From assembly GCA_002189035.1 (NCBI GenBank), contig NEEC01000017.1:1984001-2048000 (forward strand): a DNA stretch of 64,000 bases, read 5' to 3'. A program made the translations under genes and the position numbers. The notes under the pieces are model-generated. The model was given only the letters and a program-made list of their open reading frames with translations. It was not told the origin of the DNA and searched no databases. This stretch comes from Utricularia gibba (lineage: Eukaryota; Streptophyta; Magnoliopsida; Lamiales; Lentibulariaceae). This document shows positions 24,701-36,072 of this stretch, piece by piece (the first letter of the stretch is position 1; each line of letters starts with the position of its first letter).

Positions 24701-25590
24701 CCATGGGCAAACAGAACCCATCTTGGTGGAGATGTGTCCAGATGAGGTGAATATACCTGCAAACGCAAATATACACATAGATAAACAAATAAATTCACAT
24801 GGAAGAAATCGAACAATTGCAAGGAGTGGAGGGATGTTTTATGCTCACATAACTAAGTGTTGACGAGAGCACCACAAACATGAACCCCATAAGTGTAATC
24901 TGAAGTTCAAAGAAAAAGTAGGAATTTTAAATAAGGGTCTGTGAAAAATTATGCCAACAGCTGTGATGGTAATATTACCATGTTTGGCCTGCAATCAATT
25001 CGTGCACCAAAAGCCCAAAAAAATATTAGAGACTGTTAACATAAACATCTGAAGGTTGTCGGGCATCATAAGAAAAAGGCAGTAAATAGAGTGTTCTGGG
25101 AATATGCACTCTATGTGTTAGTACATGTAATACTGCTATCCGCTGCTCTGCCCACTGTCAGAACCAATGTCACTCAGTTTGTTCATAAAATGGAAAATAC
25201 CTCCGGTACACCGATCGATGACCAACTATTTTTTATGAAACACGAGCTTACCAGTCAAAAAAGTTAACACAAGCTCCGTTTCTTAGGATTAAGAATGAGC
25301 GTTCGAAATGTCTTGCCTACGAGTTCACAATCCTTACAAATGTAAGGCAAGTTTACGAAGATTTCGAAAAACATATTAACCTCAGCTGATGAAATCCATG
25401 GAATGAAACAACTTGACCAAAATACATATATTGATTTAAAATTAAGAACTTACGGCATCCAAAGAGGGAAAAAGTTAACACAACTTCTCCAAAACGGCTG
25501 CAGAACATATTTTGCCAGGTATGAGTGATCCACCCCGCTGTATTTGTACCTATGAAGAGCTGCAATTCCATGTTCTCCAATATACCCCAT
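21702..25590 (-). CDS. Aminoalcoholphosphotransferase (CDP-choline/ethanolamine:diacylglycerol), AAPT-like
   Basis: Eighteen exons on the minus strand total 1167 nt (388 aa; the Arabidopsis enzymes are about 389). High to low: 25454-25590, 24979-24988, 24849-24899, 24679-24756, 24467-24542, 24353-24375, 24176-24273, 23686-23780, 23517-23585, 23323-23392, 23184-23247, 22797-22837, 22646-22730, 22384-22446, 22094-22152, 21956-22008, 21807-21879, 21702-21723. Exon 2 is only 10 nt. The CDP-alcohol phosphatidyltransferase motif DG(x)2AR(x)8G(x)3D(x)3D is complete: Asp98, Gly99, Ala102, Arg103, Gly112, Asp116, Asp120. Multiple hydrophobic helices make it an ER membrane enzyme that finishes phosphatidylcholine/ethanolamine synthesis from diacylglycerol. 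The C-terminus RITRKEA is a family end. The start MGYIGEHG is the expected N-terminus. Confidence 0.96.
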
Positions 25591-26596
25591 TTGATTCCTT
25601 CACCACTAAAGATCTTCCCAGAGTTTGCCGTCAATCTCAAAAAGATAAATTCAACAAACTCCTACAAGCAGCATCAAGGAAACAAGGTTACACGGTACCA
25701 CACACCATTCCTTGATCGCAAAGCAACAACATAACAAAGGAACGATCTGTAGCACGAAAACACAAACACCAGCTAAGCAACACTAGGAACTCGCAGCTAC
25801 AAATATGAAACAACAATGAATACTCAGGTCACCGAAAGCGGAAAAAATTCTTCCAAAACCTGAAAAGCAAAGATACTTCGATTCTCCTTTTATTCTCCCG
25901 CCTCAACACACACACGGTGGCAACGCGATTTAACAGCACCAGTCAAACCATCCTCCCCAAAGAGGTTGACTTTTTGCTGAAAAGTTCACATCAATACAAA
26001 GGGCCTGTAACCAGTGGGCCCAATATTACTGGAAAGATGGGCCAAACCAATAATATATTATTTTTAGCCCATGGTCTGCAGGGTACGGGTGGCCCGCTGG
26101 AGCCCCGTTTCCCATACCGGGACGGGCCGGGCTTACTCGTGGGCCCCTCTAACCAACAGTTCCCCTGGTTTAATAATATACTTTATACTGTATATTTTTT
26201 ATCATATTAATCATCATGATTCATTATTCATTTACATGATATTGTTTGTTTCATACACTAAATTCTCACGATTTTACATTCTTCAATTTCAAAGAAAAAG
26301 CCTCATATGTAATTAAAAGAACACCTCTAATTAAATACATATCTTGTCTTATATCCATAATCAATATGAGATTTCGTAATAATAACAAGAACTCTGTACT
26401 TATATTAATATTATTGTAATTTTCTAATTTTTTTGATAAAAATTAAATAATTTTCAAATTTTGAATTAAAATAATAATTTAAAATATATAATGATAATTT
26501 GGAAACGGGAGGCTCTCCGGCGATCCGGAGGTGTGTCGTCGTCTCTGTCCATTTCGCATTCTCTTCTATCGAGGAACTGTTTCCTTCTCCGTTTCG
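25591..26596. other. Divergent promoter region between AAPT (-) and CML (+)
   Basis: About 1 kb between the two start codons. The first 300 bases are AAPT leader. 25990-26165 is GC-richer (gggcccgctgg-like runs and two GGGCC stretches), then AT-rich to about 26500. No gene seen. Confidence 0.5.
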
Positions 26597-27096
26597 ATGG
26601 CGACGGCCAATGCGGATGACGATCAAATCCAGCAATTGAAAGACATTTTCAATCGCTTCGATATGGACCGCGACGGCAGCCTCACCCACCTCGAGCTCGC
26701 CGCCCTCCTCCGCTCTCTCGGCCTAAAACCTACCGGCGACCAAATCCATTCCCTGCTCGGAAACATTGACGCCAATGGAAACGGATCCATCGAGTTCGAT
26801 GAATTGGTCGTCGCCATTCTCCCCGACCTCAATAATCAGGTATTGATGGAATCATCCGTTAGTTTATATATTTGTAAAAGGGACTAACTGGGTGTTTTTC
26901 TTCTGCACTTCAGGTGTTGATTAATCAAGAACAGCTCTTGGAGGTTTTCCAGTCGTTCGACCTTGACAGAAACGGATACATTACCGCGGCGGAGCTCGCC
27001 GGACATCTCTACATCATGGACATCAGCTTTAATGAGTTCGCTAACATCATGGGCAAATCTGCTACTCAGTATCTGGGGCTCCCTGTTTCCTCCTGA
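26597..27096 (+). CDS. Calmodulin-like protein (CML15/16-like) lacking EF-hand 4
   Basis: Exons 26597-26839 and 26914-27096 encode 141 aa. EF-hand loops visible: EF1 DMDRDGSLTHLE, EF2 DANGNGSIEFDE, EF3 DLDRNGYITAAE, each with acidic 1, 3, 5 and a Glu at 12. Family members then carry about 28 residues after ELAG that complete the EF3 exit helix, linker and most of the EF4 loop before ISFNEF. Here ELAG is followed directly by HLYIMD and ISFNEFANIMGKSA, so EF4 lacks its Ca-binding residues. The gap is in frame and the C-terminus (SATQYLGLPVSS) is intact. The protein should bind up to three calcium ions and act as a sensor; partner unknown. No frameshift or stop. It could alternatively be a loss in the assembly, since the missing block is about 66 nt. 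Confidence 0.9.
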
Positions 27097-27298
27097 TTTA
27101 ATCCATTCCGCTACAGTTACAGTACACAATTTCATCAAAATCTTGAGATACCCAGTTTCTTGACAGTAGCCTTCCCGCCGGTTTCTATTTCCGGTGGGTC
27201 GGGAAAACATCAATGGTTTACAAAACGAAGAACGCGTGTATTAACGTAATTCTCAAAAACAATCTTATTAAATACAATCTCCCTTCTACTTTTATCGA

Positions 27299-30200
27299 TC
27301 AAAGACGAGTTCTTGCCAATGCCCGTGCCGTAGAACCGACGGTGGACGGCCTTATCGACCGCTGCCTGACTAAATTGCAGTACTCGGGATCATCGGTACG
27401 GCCGTCGTGGATCATCCACTGAATCATCCCATGGTACATCGGAAATAACCTCATCCTCAGCGCCTTGTACAGGAAATAAGGCACCAGGGAGGTGATGACC
27501 ACAAGCACAGTGACAATGTAGAAGGAAGGATCAGGCGCCAGAGATTCCACAAGAACCATGTAACCTGTCGTCGAAATTCCCGGGGAGAGAGCTCCGTATA
27601 CCAAGAGAAAAAGATACCACAGAGCGATTCCCCCCCAGATGAAGATGTGTTGGATCATCGTGAAGTAGCTGATAGCAAGAGCCATTTGGAAGTTCACGAC
27701 GCAGACGGCGCAGGTATACATCATGGCTCCGAATATCTGGGAATCTGCAAGTTCGCCAGCTCTGTTGAATCCCTGAGGAGTAAGTGCGTTCATACAGAAG
27801 ATGAAGATGATAGCAGCACCGCATAAGCCGTTGAGCATCCAACCGAGGATCCGGGTCGAGCTGAATAGCACGTTTTGCACTCCTTCTTGGTACAGCAAAG
27901 GGAACTGTCAACATTGATCAAGCAAACCAGTGAGGATAACAATGCATCTTTGATGAAGGAGCGCCCAGGGAATCTTATACCTTGAGACACAAGCTAGCAG
28001 ACACATCTTGGTCGAAGACCCCCATGGCGATCACTGGTAGTGAAGTGAAGAAGACGTTGTAGAGGGACAAGAACCAGTCATTATAGGCTGGTTGTCCGGA
28101 AAAGGATGTGTAGGCTTCGTACATGAAGAGAGTAAAACCGAAGGTGATGTTCTTGTAGAAAAAGTAGCATATCTGCACTTAACCATGAACACAAGCTGAA
28201 AACTTGAAAAAGTGCTTCGTTAAGAGAGTGATGTAAGAATCACCATCGAGGAGATCCTTCTGTAGCACCAATGCCCATGTACTAGAAGCAAGCGCTCCAG
28301 GAATCGAAACTGAGCTATGGCAATGTCGCTGGACATGACCGCCTGTGCATTCCAAACGAGAAGAGGAAATGGGGTTTATTTATCATGAAAAGGGATTCAA
28401 ATGATGTGGCACCTGCATTCCCTCGACGCCACTGATCCCGATTCCGATATCTGCTTCTTGAAGCATTCCAACATCATTTGCTCCATCTCCGATAGCCAAT
28501 GTCGTCTTGTGAGTAGCTTCTTTTACTACTCTTGTAACCTGCATGGTTCAAAATAATGTCTCCTTCTTCCACCAAAAGAAACAGGCATTGGAAATGGAAA
28601 TCTGCCTCACCAGTGCCTTCTGTTTAGGAGATGTTCGACAACAAATTACTGATGCACAGGAAGTTGCAAGTTGAAGAAACACTTTCTTGGCTTCATCTTC
28701 AAAAGCATATATAAGAGACTTTCCATCAATGACCAAACCAAAAGCATCAGAGCTTGACTTTATAACCTGATTCCTTGCTTCGGTTATCTGCCGGATAACA
28801 CTTTGTTTCGAGGCCTACAGAAACCATAGATCAGTTATTAGCTCATCAGTGATGGTTCACAGAGAACTTACACACAAGCATTGACTCACGACCTCTCACA
28901 CGCTCAGAGACTTTACCATAGAAATTGCATCCTTCACTCTGGTTTTCTCAACAGCTATGATGTCTGGATTATCAAGAGTAATTATAATCTGTTTCATTCC
29001 TTGTCTGAGCAAGCTACAGGAATAGCTGCAAAGTGAAACAATATAATCGAGAATCATCATTGTATCCATTTGCATGTCCAGATAAAATGAAGAGAGATTT
29101 TACCAAGAATGTACCCAACATTGATGGCAGTTTCCATCTTATCACCAGTTAGAACCCATATTTTTATTCCTGCTTGTGTTAGCTTGTCAATACACTCAGG
29201 CACCTGCTCAAAACAGCAACACTGAAATATCAGGCAATTTTTTATGCAGATTTGACTATTTAAACAAAGTAAGAAAACCAGTTCAAAATGGGATATCTAG
29301 TATGGCGCAGACATCATCAACTCACTCCATGTTGGAGCCTGTCCTCAACTGCTGTGGCACCAAGAAGAATCAGATTCTTTTCAATGTCATCAATCGCTTC
29401 ATCAATGAAAGCATCACGGTCAGCACTCATAGAATTGTTTGCTTGTGATATTTTTTCATTAAAGATTTTATATTCCTCTTCATCGAGTTCTCGATAAGCC
29501 AGAATCAAGGTCCTGAAACCTGCATCAGCATACTCATTAACATGTTCCCTGGTTTGCTCCTCAAACTCACTTCCATTGTTAGCCAGCCTTTCAAACATGA
29601 CACTAAATCCGAAAATAAAACCGTTGTTAATATGAATCATCCACAGGAAAGATATGAGTTTTCAAAGCCTACCAACCTGTCAGCTCCTTTAGAGAGCAAC
29701 AACAACTTCTCCCCTTCATCCTTTACAATAACAGACATTCTCTTTCTTGAACTACTAAACTCTAGAACATTTAATAGTGTGTATGATCTGAAAAATGAAA
29801 AGTAATTGTCTTTTGCTTTGATCAAAGTCTCTAAATATAGGCAGAAACACTGTCCATATGTAGATTCATACTGACCTCTTCACATGTTCACCCAACGTGG
29901 GGTCTAACTCCTTGACAGAAACCGACGCTTGAGTTCTTTGAAAGAACTCAAACCCAATTTCTCTAGCGGCAATGACAAATGCTGCCTCATCCGGTGACTC
30001 TGCCTCATAAGTTACTTTCCCTGTATTTTCATCAGTCTCTGGAATAGCTGTGTGGCAGATTGCTAGCAGACGAAAGAATTTCTGAATTATTTCCCAGTGA
30101 GTTTCATTTATCCAGTTTCCATGCATAATTCTTGAATCATCAAAACTGAATCCTTTTAAAGAAGGCTTTGCAGAACTAGCAAAAGGCTCAGTGGCAACGG

Positions 30201-31862
30201 ATCCATAAGCAATACCAGCCACAGAGCATTTGATGAACTCCATTGAGTTACACGTCAAAGTGCCTGTCTTGTCAGAAAGAATAGTATAGACTTGGCCAAG
30301 TTCCTCATTCAAATTTGATGTTCGTGGGAGAGCTGATCTGTCGGTTTCTTCGTAGTACATATGAACATCTTGGTTAATGAAAATGCTCTGAAGGATCTTC
30401 ACAATTTCAATAGAAACGTACAAAGATATAGGTATCAGGAAGCTATAAAGCAGCAGAGCCGTCAGAAAATGGTATATTGCAGCAGCTGGAGCCCTTTGTG
30501 AATCATATAAAGCATTAGCACTATCAAGTTGGAGATACCACCTTCTGTGACCATCTGCTTTCGTAACTACACCAAAGTAAACTGATCCTACAAATGCCAT
30601 CAAGAAGAGAGTGCCAAATAAAAAGTAGACAATCTTATCCGTTTTCTTCTCAATCTTGCTTCTCTTTGATGGAGGTTTGGTAGAGTTTTGAATAACTTTT
30701 GTGTCATGGCCTGTAAAGATAACTGCTCCAAGAATGTAATCAGTGTTCCTGAGTTTAGAGTCCCTTAACAATAGCTGCCGCAGAGAAAGCGAATACCTTT
30801 GACTGTTTTCTTCCATGCATCCCACAAAGCTATACAAATTGGCATTAGGATCTTCACATTTAACAACAGCCCTGAAATCTTTGAAGTCCTCTTCTCTCAA
30901 TGATGATGTAACTTCCAGTGCTTGCTTGAGTTTGAGATTTGTTTCACCGTCGAGGTTCATGGTCTCGACATAGCAGACAGAATCTTCGTAGCTTGATGAA
31001 AGAAGAAGCAAATCAGCAGGAAAATATTCATCCTTTTCCACCTTTACTATATCCCCAACTTTAAGATTTTTCCACTCAGTTTGCTTGAAGCTACCAGAAC
31101 CTCGATGCACATTAACCTTCCGATTGTTCACCTCAATATCCTAAAATCCAAGCAGCAACTCAGCAACCAAAATAAATTACAAAGATCCAAGAAATAAATC
31201 CGCATGTAAACATTTTGTATAACTATCAAGATTCCTTTTGATTTTGTGGAAAGCTTTTGTTTGGATGAAAGAATGCAAAACAAGCACTATGTGATTCTAC
31301 AACAGAAAAAACATAATGATGCTCCACGTGCAAAGGAATCATTATGTAACCAAACAATGCAGGCTTCCAAAAAGTGAAGTAGGTGGAAGCAATGACATTA
31401 AATGGAAGAACAATACTCGCTCATGTATAGAAAACAGGAAAAGATTTCAGCGAGATTACTTGCCTGCTGATTTCGTTTCCAGTCTTCGAAACCATCTTTA
31501 ACCATTGTTGCTCCAATGACTAAAAAGAGGGGAACAATAGCAGTATCAGCAGAATAAGGAGCAACAGGAGTGAAAGACAGGATACCAGTTACAAGAAAGT
31601 AGAAATTTGCCACTCTTCTAAACTGCTCAAACAAAGATTTTGGAAAGAAACTAGCAACAGTGTACTTGGTCGTCCTAACATAGTTGGACACATAACCCCT
31701 AATGCTGCTTTGTTTCAAGCCCAAGCCCTCTGGTTCATTGCAATGCACAACCCTTGAAAAACCAGGTCCCCCAATCCGTGAATTCACCTCTTTTGATCTC
31801 TTTCGACATTTGAAAGAGTAGATTTTGCTAAATTTCAACTTTCCCTTGATATTTGAGCTCAT
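27299..31862 (-). CDS. P4-type phospholipid-transporting ATPase (flippase), ALA8-12 class
   Basis: Eleven exons total 3477 nt (1158 aa). High to low: 31464-31862, 29876-31140, 29677-29787, 29326-29602, 29115-29203, 28917-29025, 28611-28814, 28413-28538, 28244-28342, 27981-28172, 27299-27904. Hallmarks: DGET actuator motif (Asp197), phosphorylated Asp423 in SDKTGTLT, nucleotide-binding [19 protein letters not shown] and GDGAND (Asp836-Asp840), with about ten hydrophobic helices. Flips aminophospholipids to the cytosolic leaflet, normally with an ALIS/CDC50 beta subunit. N-terminal FSKIYSFKC and GGPGFSR match Arabidopsis ALA8-ALA12. Oddities: intron 1 uses a GC donor (31463-31462), and the residue five before the phospho-Asp is Tyr where plant homologues usually have Asp. 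Start chosen at MSSNIKGK (31862); an in-frame ATG lies upstream. Confidence 0.95.
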
Positions 31863-32795
31863 ACTAACTCCGAAATTCAACACAATACACCTCAAGTGCT
31901 GAGAAGCAGCACCAAGAAAAAGAGAAAGAGTAACATCAACAGGTTGAAGGGCACAAAGAAGACAACTTTTCTTTGATCTTTCAGTTCAATGCTCAAACAA
32001 ATACAATAATTTCAAATAACGATCGGCATAAAATGAGCACTATCAATAATAAGAAACCCGGGGAAGAAAAAAAAAAGGGAACTTTGGCATTAAACATTAT
32101 TTCCAATACAGATTCTCAAAATATCAATGCCGATTCCCCAGTCGTCCTGAAGCGGGCATTGCTCGTATTCCATCAGAAGTGTTTTTTCACCGAACAACAC
32201 TACATTTGCATGCATTGCACGTCTCGGTGTTTCGCCGGAAAAAGCTGCCCTTTTTATGGAGAAAGACCGTTTGGCAAAATTTATGGAGGAGAGACAGCAT
32301 CGGACGTACATTTGTTCTTGGTTAAATTTTTAAGTGTTCTCGAGAAAACAAAAAATACGTTAAAGCCACCGCGTGGATATCTTACCTTCACGAGCATGTG
32401 ATTCGGGATTTAGGTTCCCACCGGAGGAAGAACATCATCGTTTAACTTCCGCTGCACAGTGAGATTAGAAGCTTCTTTAGAAGCCCTAATCAAATTATTT
32501 AGTCATAAATCAGCATATCCCTAGCCCTAGTTATAACCCCAGCAATCAAATGCAGGCGCCAGAGCAAGGGTAAACAAGAAGAGTAGACTAACCATTGTTC
32601 AACAGGCGAGTTATGAAATTCAGACGCCCAGAAAGGATTATTCATTAGTGCTCTCTGCTGTCTGATTTTAAGGTGAAAAAAAGATCACCTTTCACTGGGT
32701 GCTTGTTTTGTTGAAACTTCTGACGCTTGCTTGGACTGCTAACAGGAGGGGTGTCCAGGGTAGTTTTCCAAGGCACCTTCTTGAACTATTGTACC
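31863..32795. other. Divergent 5' region between ALA (-) and SLH (+) genes
   Basis: Holds the leaders of both genes, transcribed outward. On the minus strand a UTR intron is possible. 32400-32700 is the likely shared promoter core. No coding exons seen. Confidence 0.5.
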
Positions 32796-35700
32796 ATGTC
32801 TTTTTCCGTTTGTTTGCCCTCAAAAATCCCGTTTTCGCTGCGCAACCGTCTCAGATTTGGCTTCTACAGCAACCCATCATCGTCCATTCTTCAAAATCCA
32901 ACTCGCCTTTCATTATCTGCATCACATGCAGAGAGAAACCCAGTTCTTGATTTGTCTTTGATCTCATGGGGAGATGTTACTTCGACTGAGTATAATGGAT
33001 GGGACATCGAGGACTCTGCTTTGGAGCCTGCGAATAGGAATGGTGAACTAATTTTACTTCAGTCCCTTCTTTCCTTGTATGGGGGAAGATGAAATGGCAT
33101 TTTGTTGAAGTGGGTATTTTTTATAGGTCTCAATGCAATTCCAGTTTTTGTGGCTGCCGCTTCAATTGCTGGCGTCTTTGGGTTGATTTTTTGGTTCCTT
33201 ATTCGTGGAAAAGGTTGAGTTTGTTTGTGTTTTTCACTGTTCTGTGATGTTGCATCTGGATGACCTTGAGACCTGAGGTTTTGATTTCTTGCAGTTTATG
33301 GTTTCAAAGCTGCGCTTAATGGCGCTCCGCGTGAATTTTCGGTATCTTCTGTCAACGGTGAGGAGGGAAACAAAAATGAAGAAGTTGGTGCTGATGAGCT
33401 ACGGGAAGATGCAAGAACGGTGGCAACTGGTGATTCGCATATCATTTGATGTTGATCTGTGAATGCTTAGAAACACTAGCAGTTAGTGAATATTAGTTTT
33501 TAGTTGTGAATAACCTCAGGGTAGTGTTTTCATTGTTTTGGTGGGGTGAAAACTGGAAAATGCACCGGTTCAAACGACATGTTTATGCCTTTTTTTGAAG
33601 TCTGAATTAGATGGATTTGAACTGCCATATTAAAAAAATACTTGTTGGTTATGGTCAGCTGTTGGCTGGTTAAATTCTTAAACTTCACAAACACTGCATA
33701 AGGTTTTTTTCTTGTTTCCGTGGGAAAATTAATGGTAGTTGACAGTCATCCATTCACTGTGTTTAGATACAGCTATCGAAGAATGGGGGGAACAAAAGCC
33801 ATCTGGAATATTTGTATCATTCACAGTGGATTCTGAACAACAGGAATCTCTCTTATTATTGAAGAAACTCAAGGTAAGCATATGCTACGTCAAGTGAATT
33901 CTGATGCTTGATTTGACTAGTGTGGTAGATTGGTTCCTAGTTGTTAGCCTCATGGATGAGAGCATGCTCTTTTTACTTAGTAGCACTGTTTGGTTTGTTT
34001 AATTGAACAGATTATTGAGGATGATGTTCGAGCTGTGGAGCTTTGCACAAGGAGAGAATATGCAAGGTGGTTAGTTCGAACAAATTCACTTCTAGAGAGG
34101 TAGTTTTCATTTTTCCCACTCCTATTTGTAGACTCTTCTCGTTTATTATAATCCTGGTTTCTGATGCCTCATCGGGCTAATAGAAGGAGGAAGCACCAGA
34201 TTAACATGTGTGCTGCACTTTCGTGCTCTTCAATCAATGCCTTTGATGATGTCGGATCCAATGATCCTGATTTTGTATTCATTCAGTGTAAGCCGCCCTT
34301 TATTAGTATATCAAAAGGAATGTGTATTTTGATTTATCTTTGTTCATTTATAGCTTTAGCTGAAGTGGGTGCCATCAGAAGCAAACTCTTCATCCCTTCA
34401 GATATGGATTCTCTTGGAGGTGAAGGCCAGATATGTTTTTTTCCTGATAGGTAGACACACTTGACATACACCATATTTGCTTCAATGTCAGATGCATTTC
34501 ATGTCTTTTTCTCATTTTTCTATACATCAGGTATTTATCTCGAAAAGATTTGGTTTCATGGAAGGGGAGGTTGGAGTATGAACCCACTCTCCTAAATCAT
34601 GTCGAGGTAGAAGTGATGCCGATGATCATTTCAAGATGTCCCAGAATAATGCCTTTTCAATTCTTCTTTCTATAACCTGAGTTTCCTTGCAGTTCAGATG
34701 TCAAGGATGACCACTGGTTTTCTCGATGTGAGGGAAACTTCTGCAGATGAGTCTATGGAGCTTCTTGTTGACTTGCTGGCTGATGACAACAGTATAATAA
34801 GAAGTGTTTTTGGTACTTTAACTGCTTTCTGAACGCTTCCTCGGTCTTTCTATAAACTTCATCATAAAACTCGTTTTTTGCATTGAACTTGGGGAAATAG
34901 CTCCAGTCATGGTCGGTTTAAAAAGCTCAACTATTTCAAAATGGTTGCTTTAGTTTTATCTGGTGTTCAACTAGTTTCTAAAGCTAGTTGGAGCACTTTG
35001 CGAAACAATGCCTCCTGATGAAAGATCTCCATGCTTTGGCATCTGCAAATGGATTGCTGCTAGTGACTTTATCAGTAAGTTGTATTGTTACAGGACACTG
35101 CAGAAGATTACAACCCAAAAAACCTTGCTCGAAGGGTCAGGCTGCAGTTGCACTGATGAGTGGACAAATGAGAGAATTCGTTCGTGCAGAAATCTCAAAA
35201 CTTGAAGCTGAAAGCCTGGCTCAGCAGGATGAGAAGGAAGAAATTCTGTCTGAACTTTTGGAGAAAGGTAGTATACAGAACTACTGGGTACAAAGGATCC
35301 GGGAAGAACAGACTAATGGCATGCAAGTCGAAGTAGAATATCGTTTAGCTTCTACTGCACTGGAACGAGAGAAGAGTTTAATGGAGAGCAGCTTGCTGGA
35401 AATGGTAAAGCAAAGGGCTTCTTTGCTTTGTCAGAAAGAGTTGGTATCCAGCATAAGAGAAGAAGTGATGCAAATGTCTGAGAAACTCTCTTTGGAGAGA
35501 GCCAAGTGCATCGATGAACAGCATGGTATACAAGATACACGATCTGAAATAGAGGAAAAACTTGAAAAACTACATGATGCTAAATCGGTACTCGAAGCTG
35601 AAGTAGAAGCAGTACGCATACTTCGGTAAGGGGAATGCTGTTCACTGACCTCTTCATTATTTTTGGCTTTCCATCATGGTCCTTGGAAGCAAGCTAATGC

Positions 35701-35805
35701 CATGTATGTCTTTACAGGTCATGGGTTGAGGAAGAGGCAAGGAAAAATCAAGCTCGTGCCAAAGTTTTGGAAGCAGCGATTCAGAGGTGGAAATGGGATG
35801 GTTAA
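32796..35805 (+). CDS. Plastid-targeted SLH-domain coiled-coil protein (At3g25680-like)
   Basis: Eleven exons (32796-33042, 33127-33213, 33295-33429, 33767-33873, 34011-34099, 34184-34287, 34354-34450, 34531-34606, 34698-34812, 35094-35625, 35718-35805) sum to 1677 nt, 558 aa. The N-terminus is Ser/Arg-rich like a transit peptide, then one membrane helix (IPVFVAAASIAGVFGLIFWF). The middle carries two SLH-like segments (AFDDVGSNDPDFVFIQSLAE, and GFLDVRETSADESMELLVDL), followed by KKPCSKGQAAVALMSG. The C-terminal third is a long coiled coil ending SWVEEEARKNQARAKVLEAA. This matches the plant 'SLH domain protein' family of Arabidopsis At3g25680/At5g23890/At5g52410 as I remember it. Cyanobacterial SLH proteins tether the outer membrane, so an envelope or thylakoid role is inferred. 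Its 3' end faces the ArsA-like gene. Confidence 0.9.
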
Positions 35806-36072
35806 ATTTTCTTACCCAAGCTTAGATTTTGTGTTCTCTCTAGATGGGATTTGCAGGGAATTTCCAAAACAGAACCAGATTTTGCTGTTGAGTGCAATGT
35901 TGCCTCATGAATATCTTGAATGCTCACTACTCGCACAAGTCTAGATGCAGTCATCTCCATTCCTTGTTTAATCCCATTGAAAAATGGAACCATTCGCTTG
36001 TTTGTGATGGTTCAGAAGAAAGTATCTCCTTTATACATGTGTTGATCAGATTCGCTGAAGTTTGTGTCCCTC
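35806..36072. other. Short convergent 3' spacer between SLH (+) and ArsA-like (-) genes
   Basis: Only 267 bases separate the two stop codons, so the 3' UTRs almost certainly overlap on opposite strands. No other feature. Confidence 0.6.
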
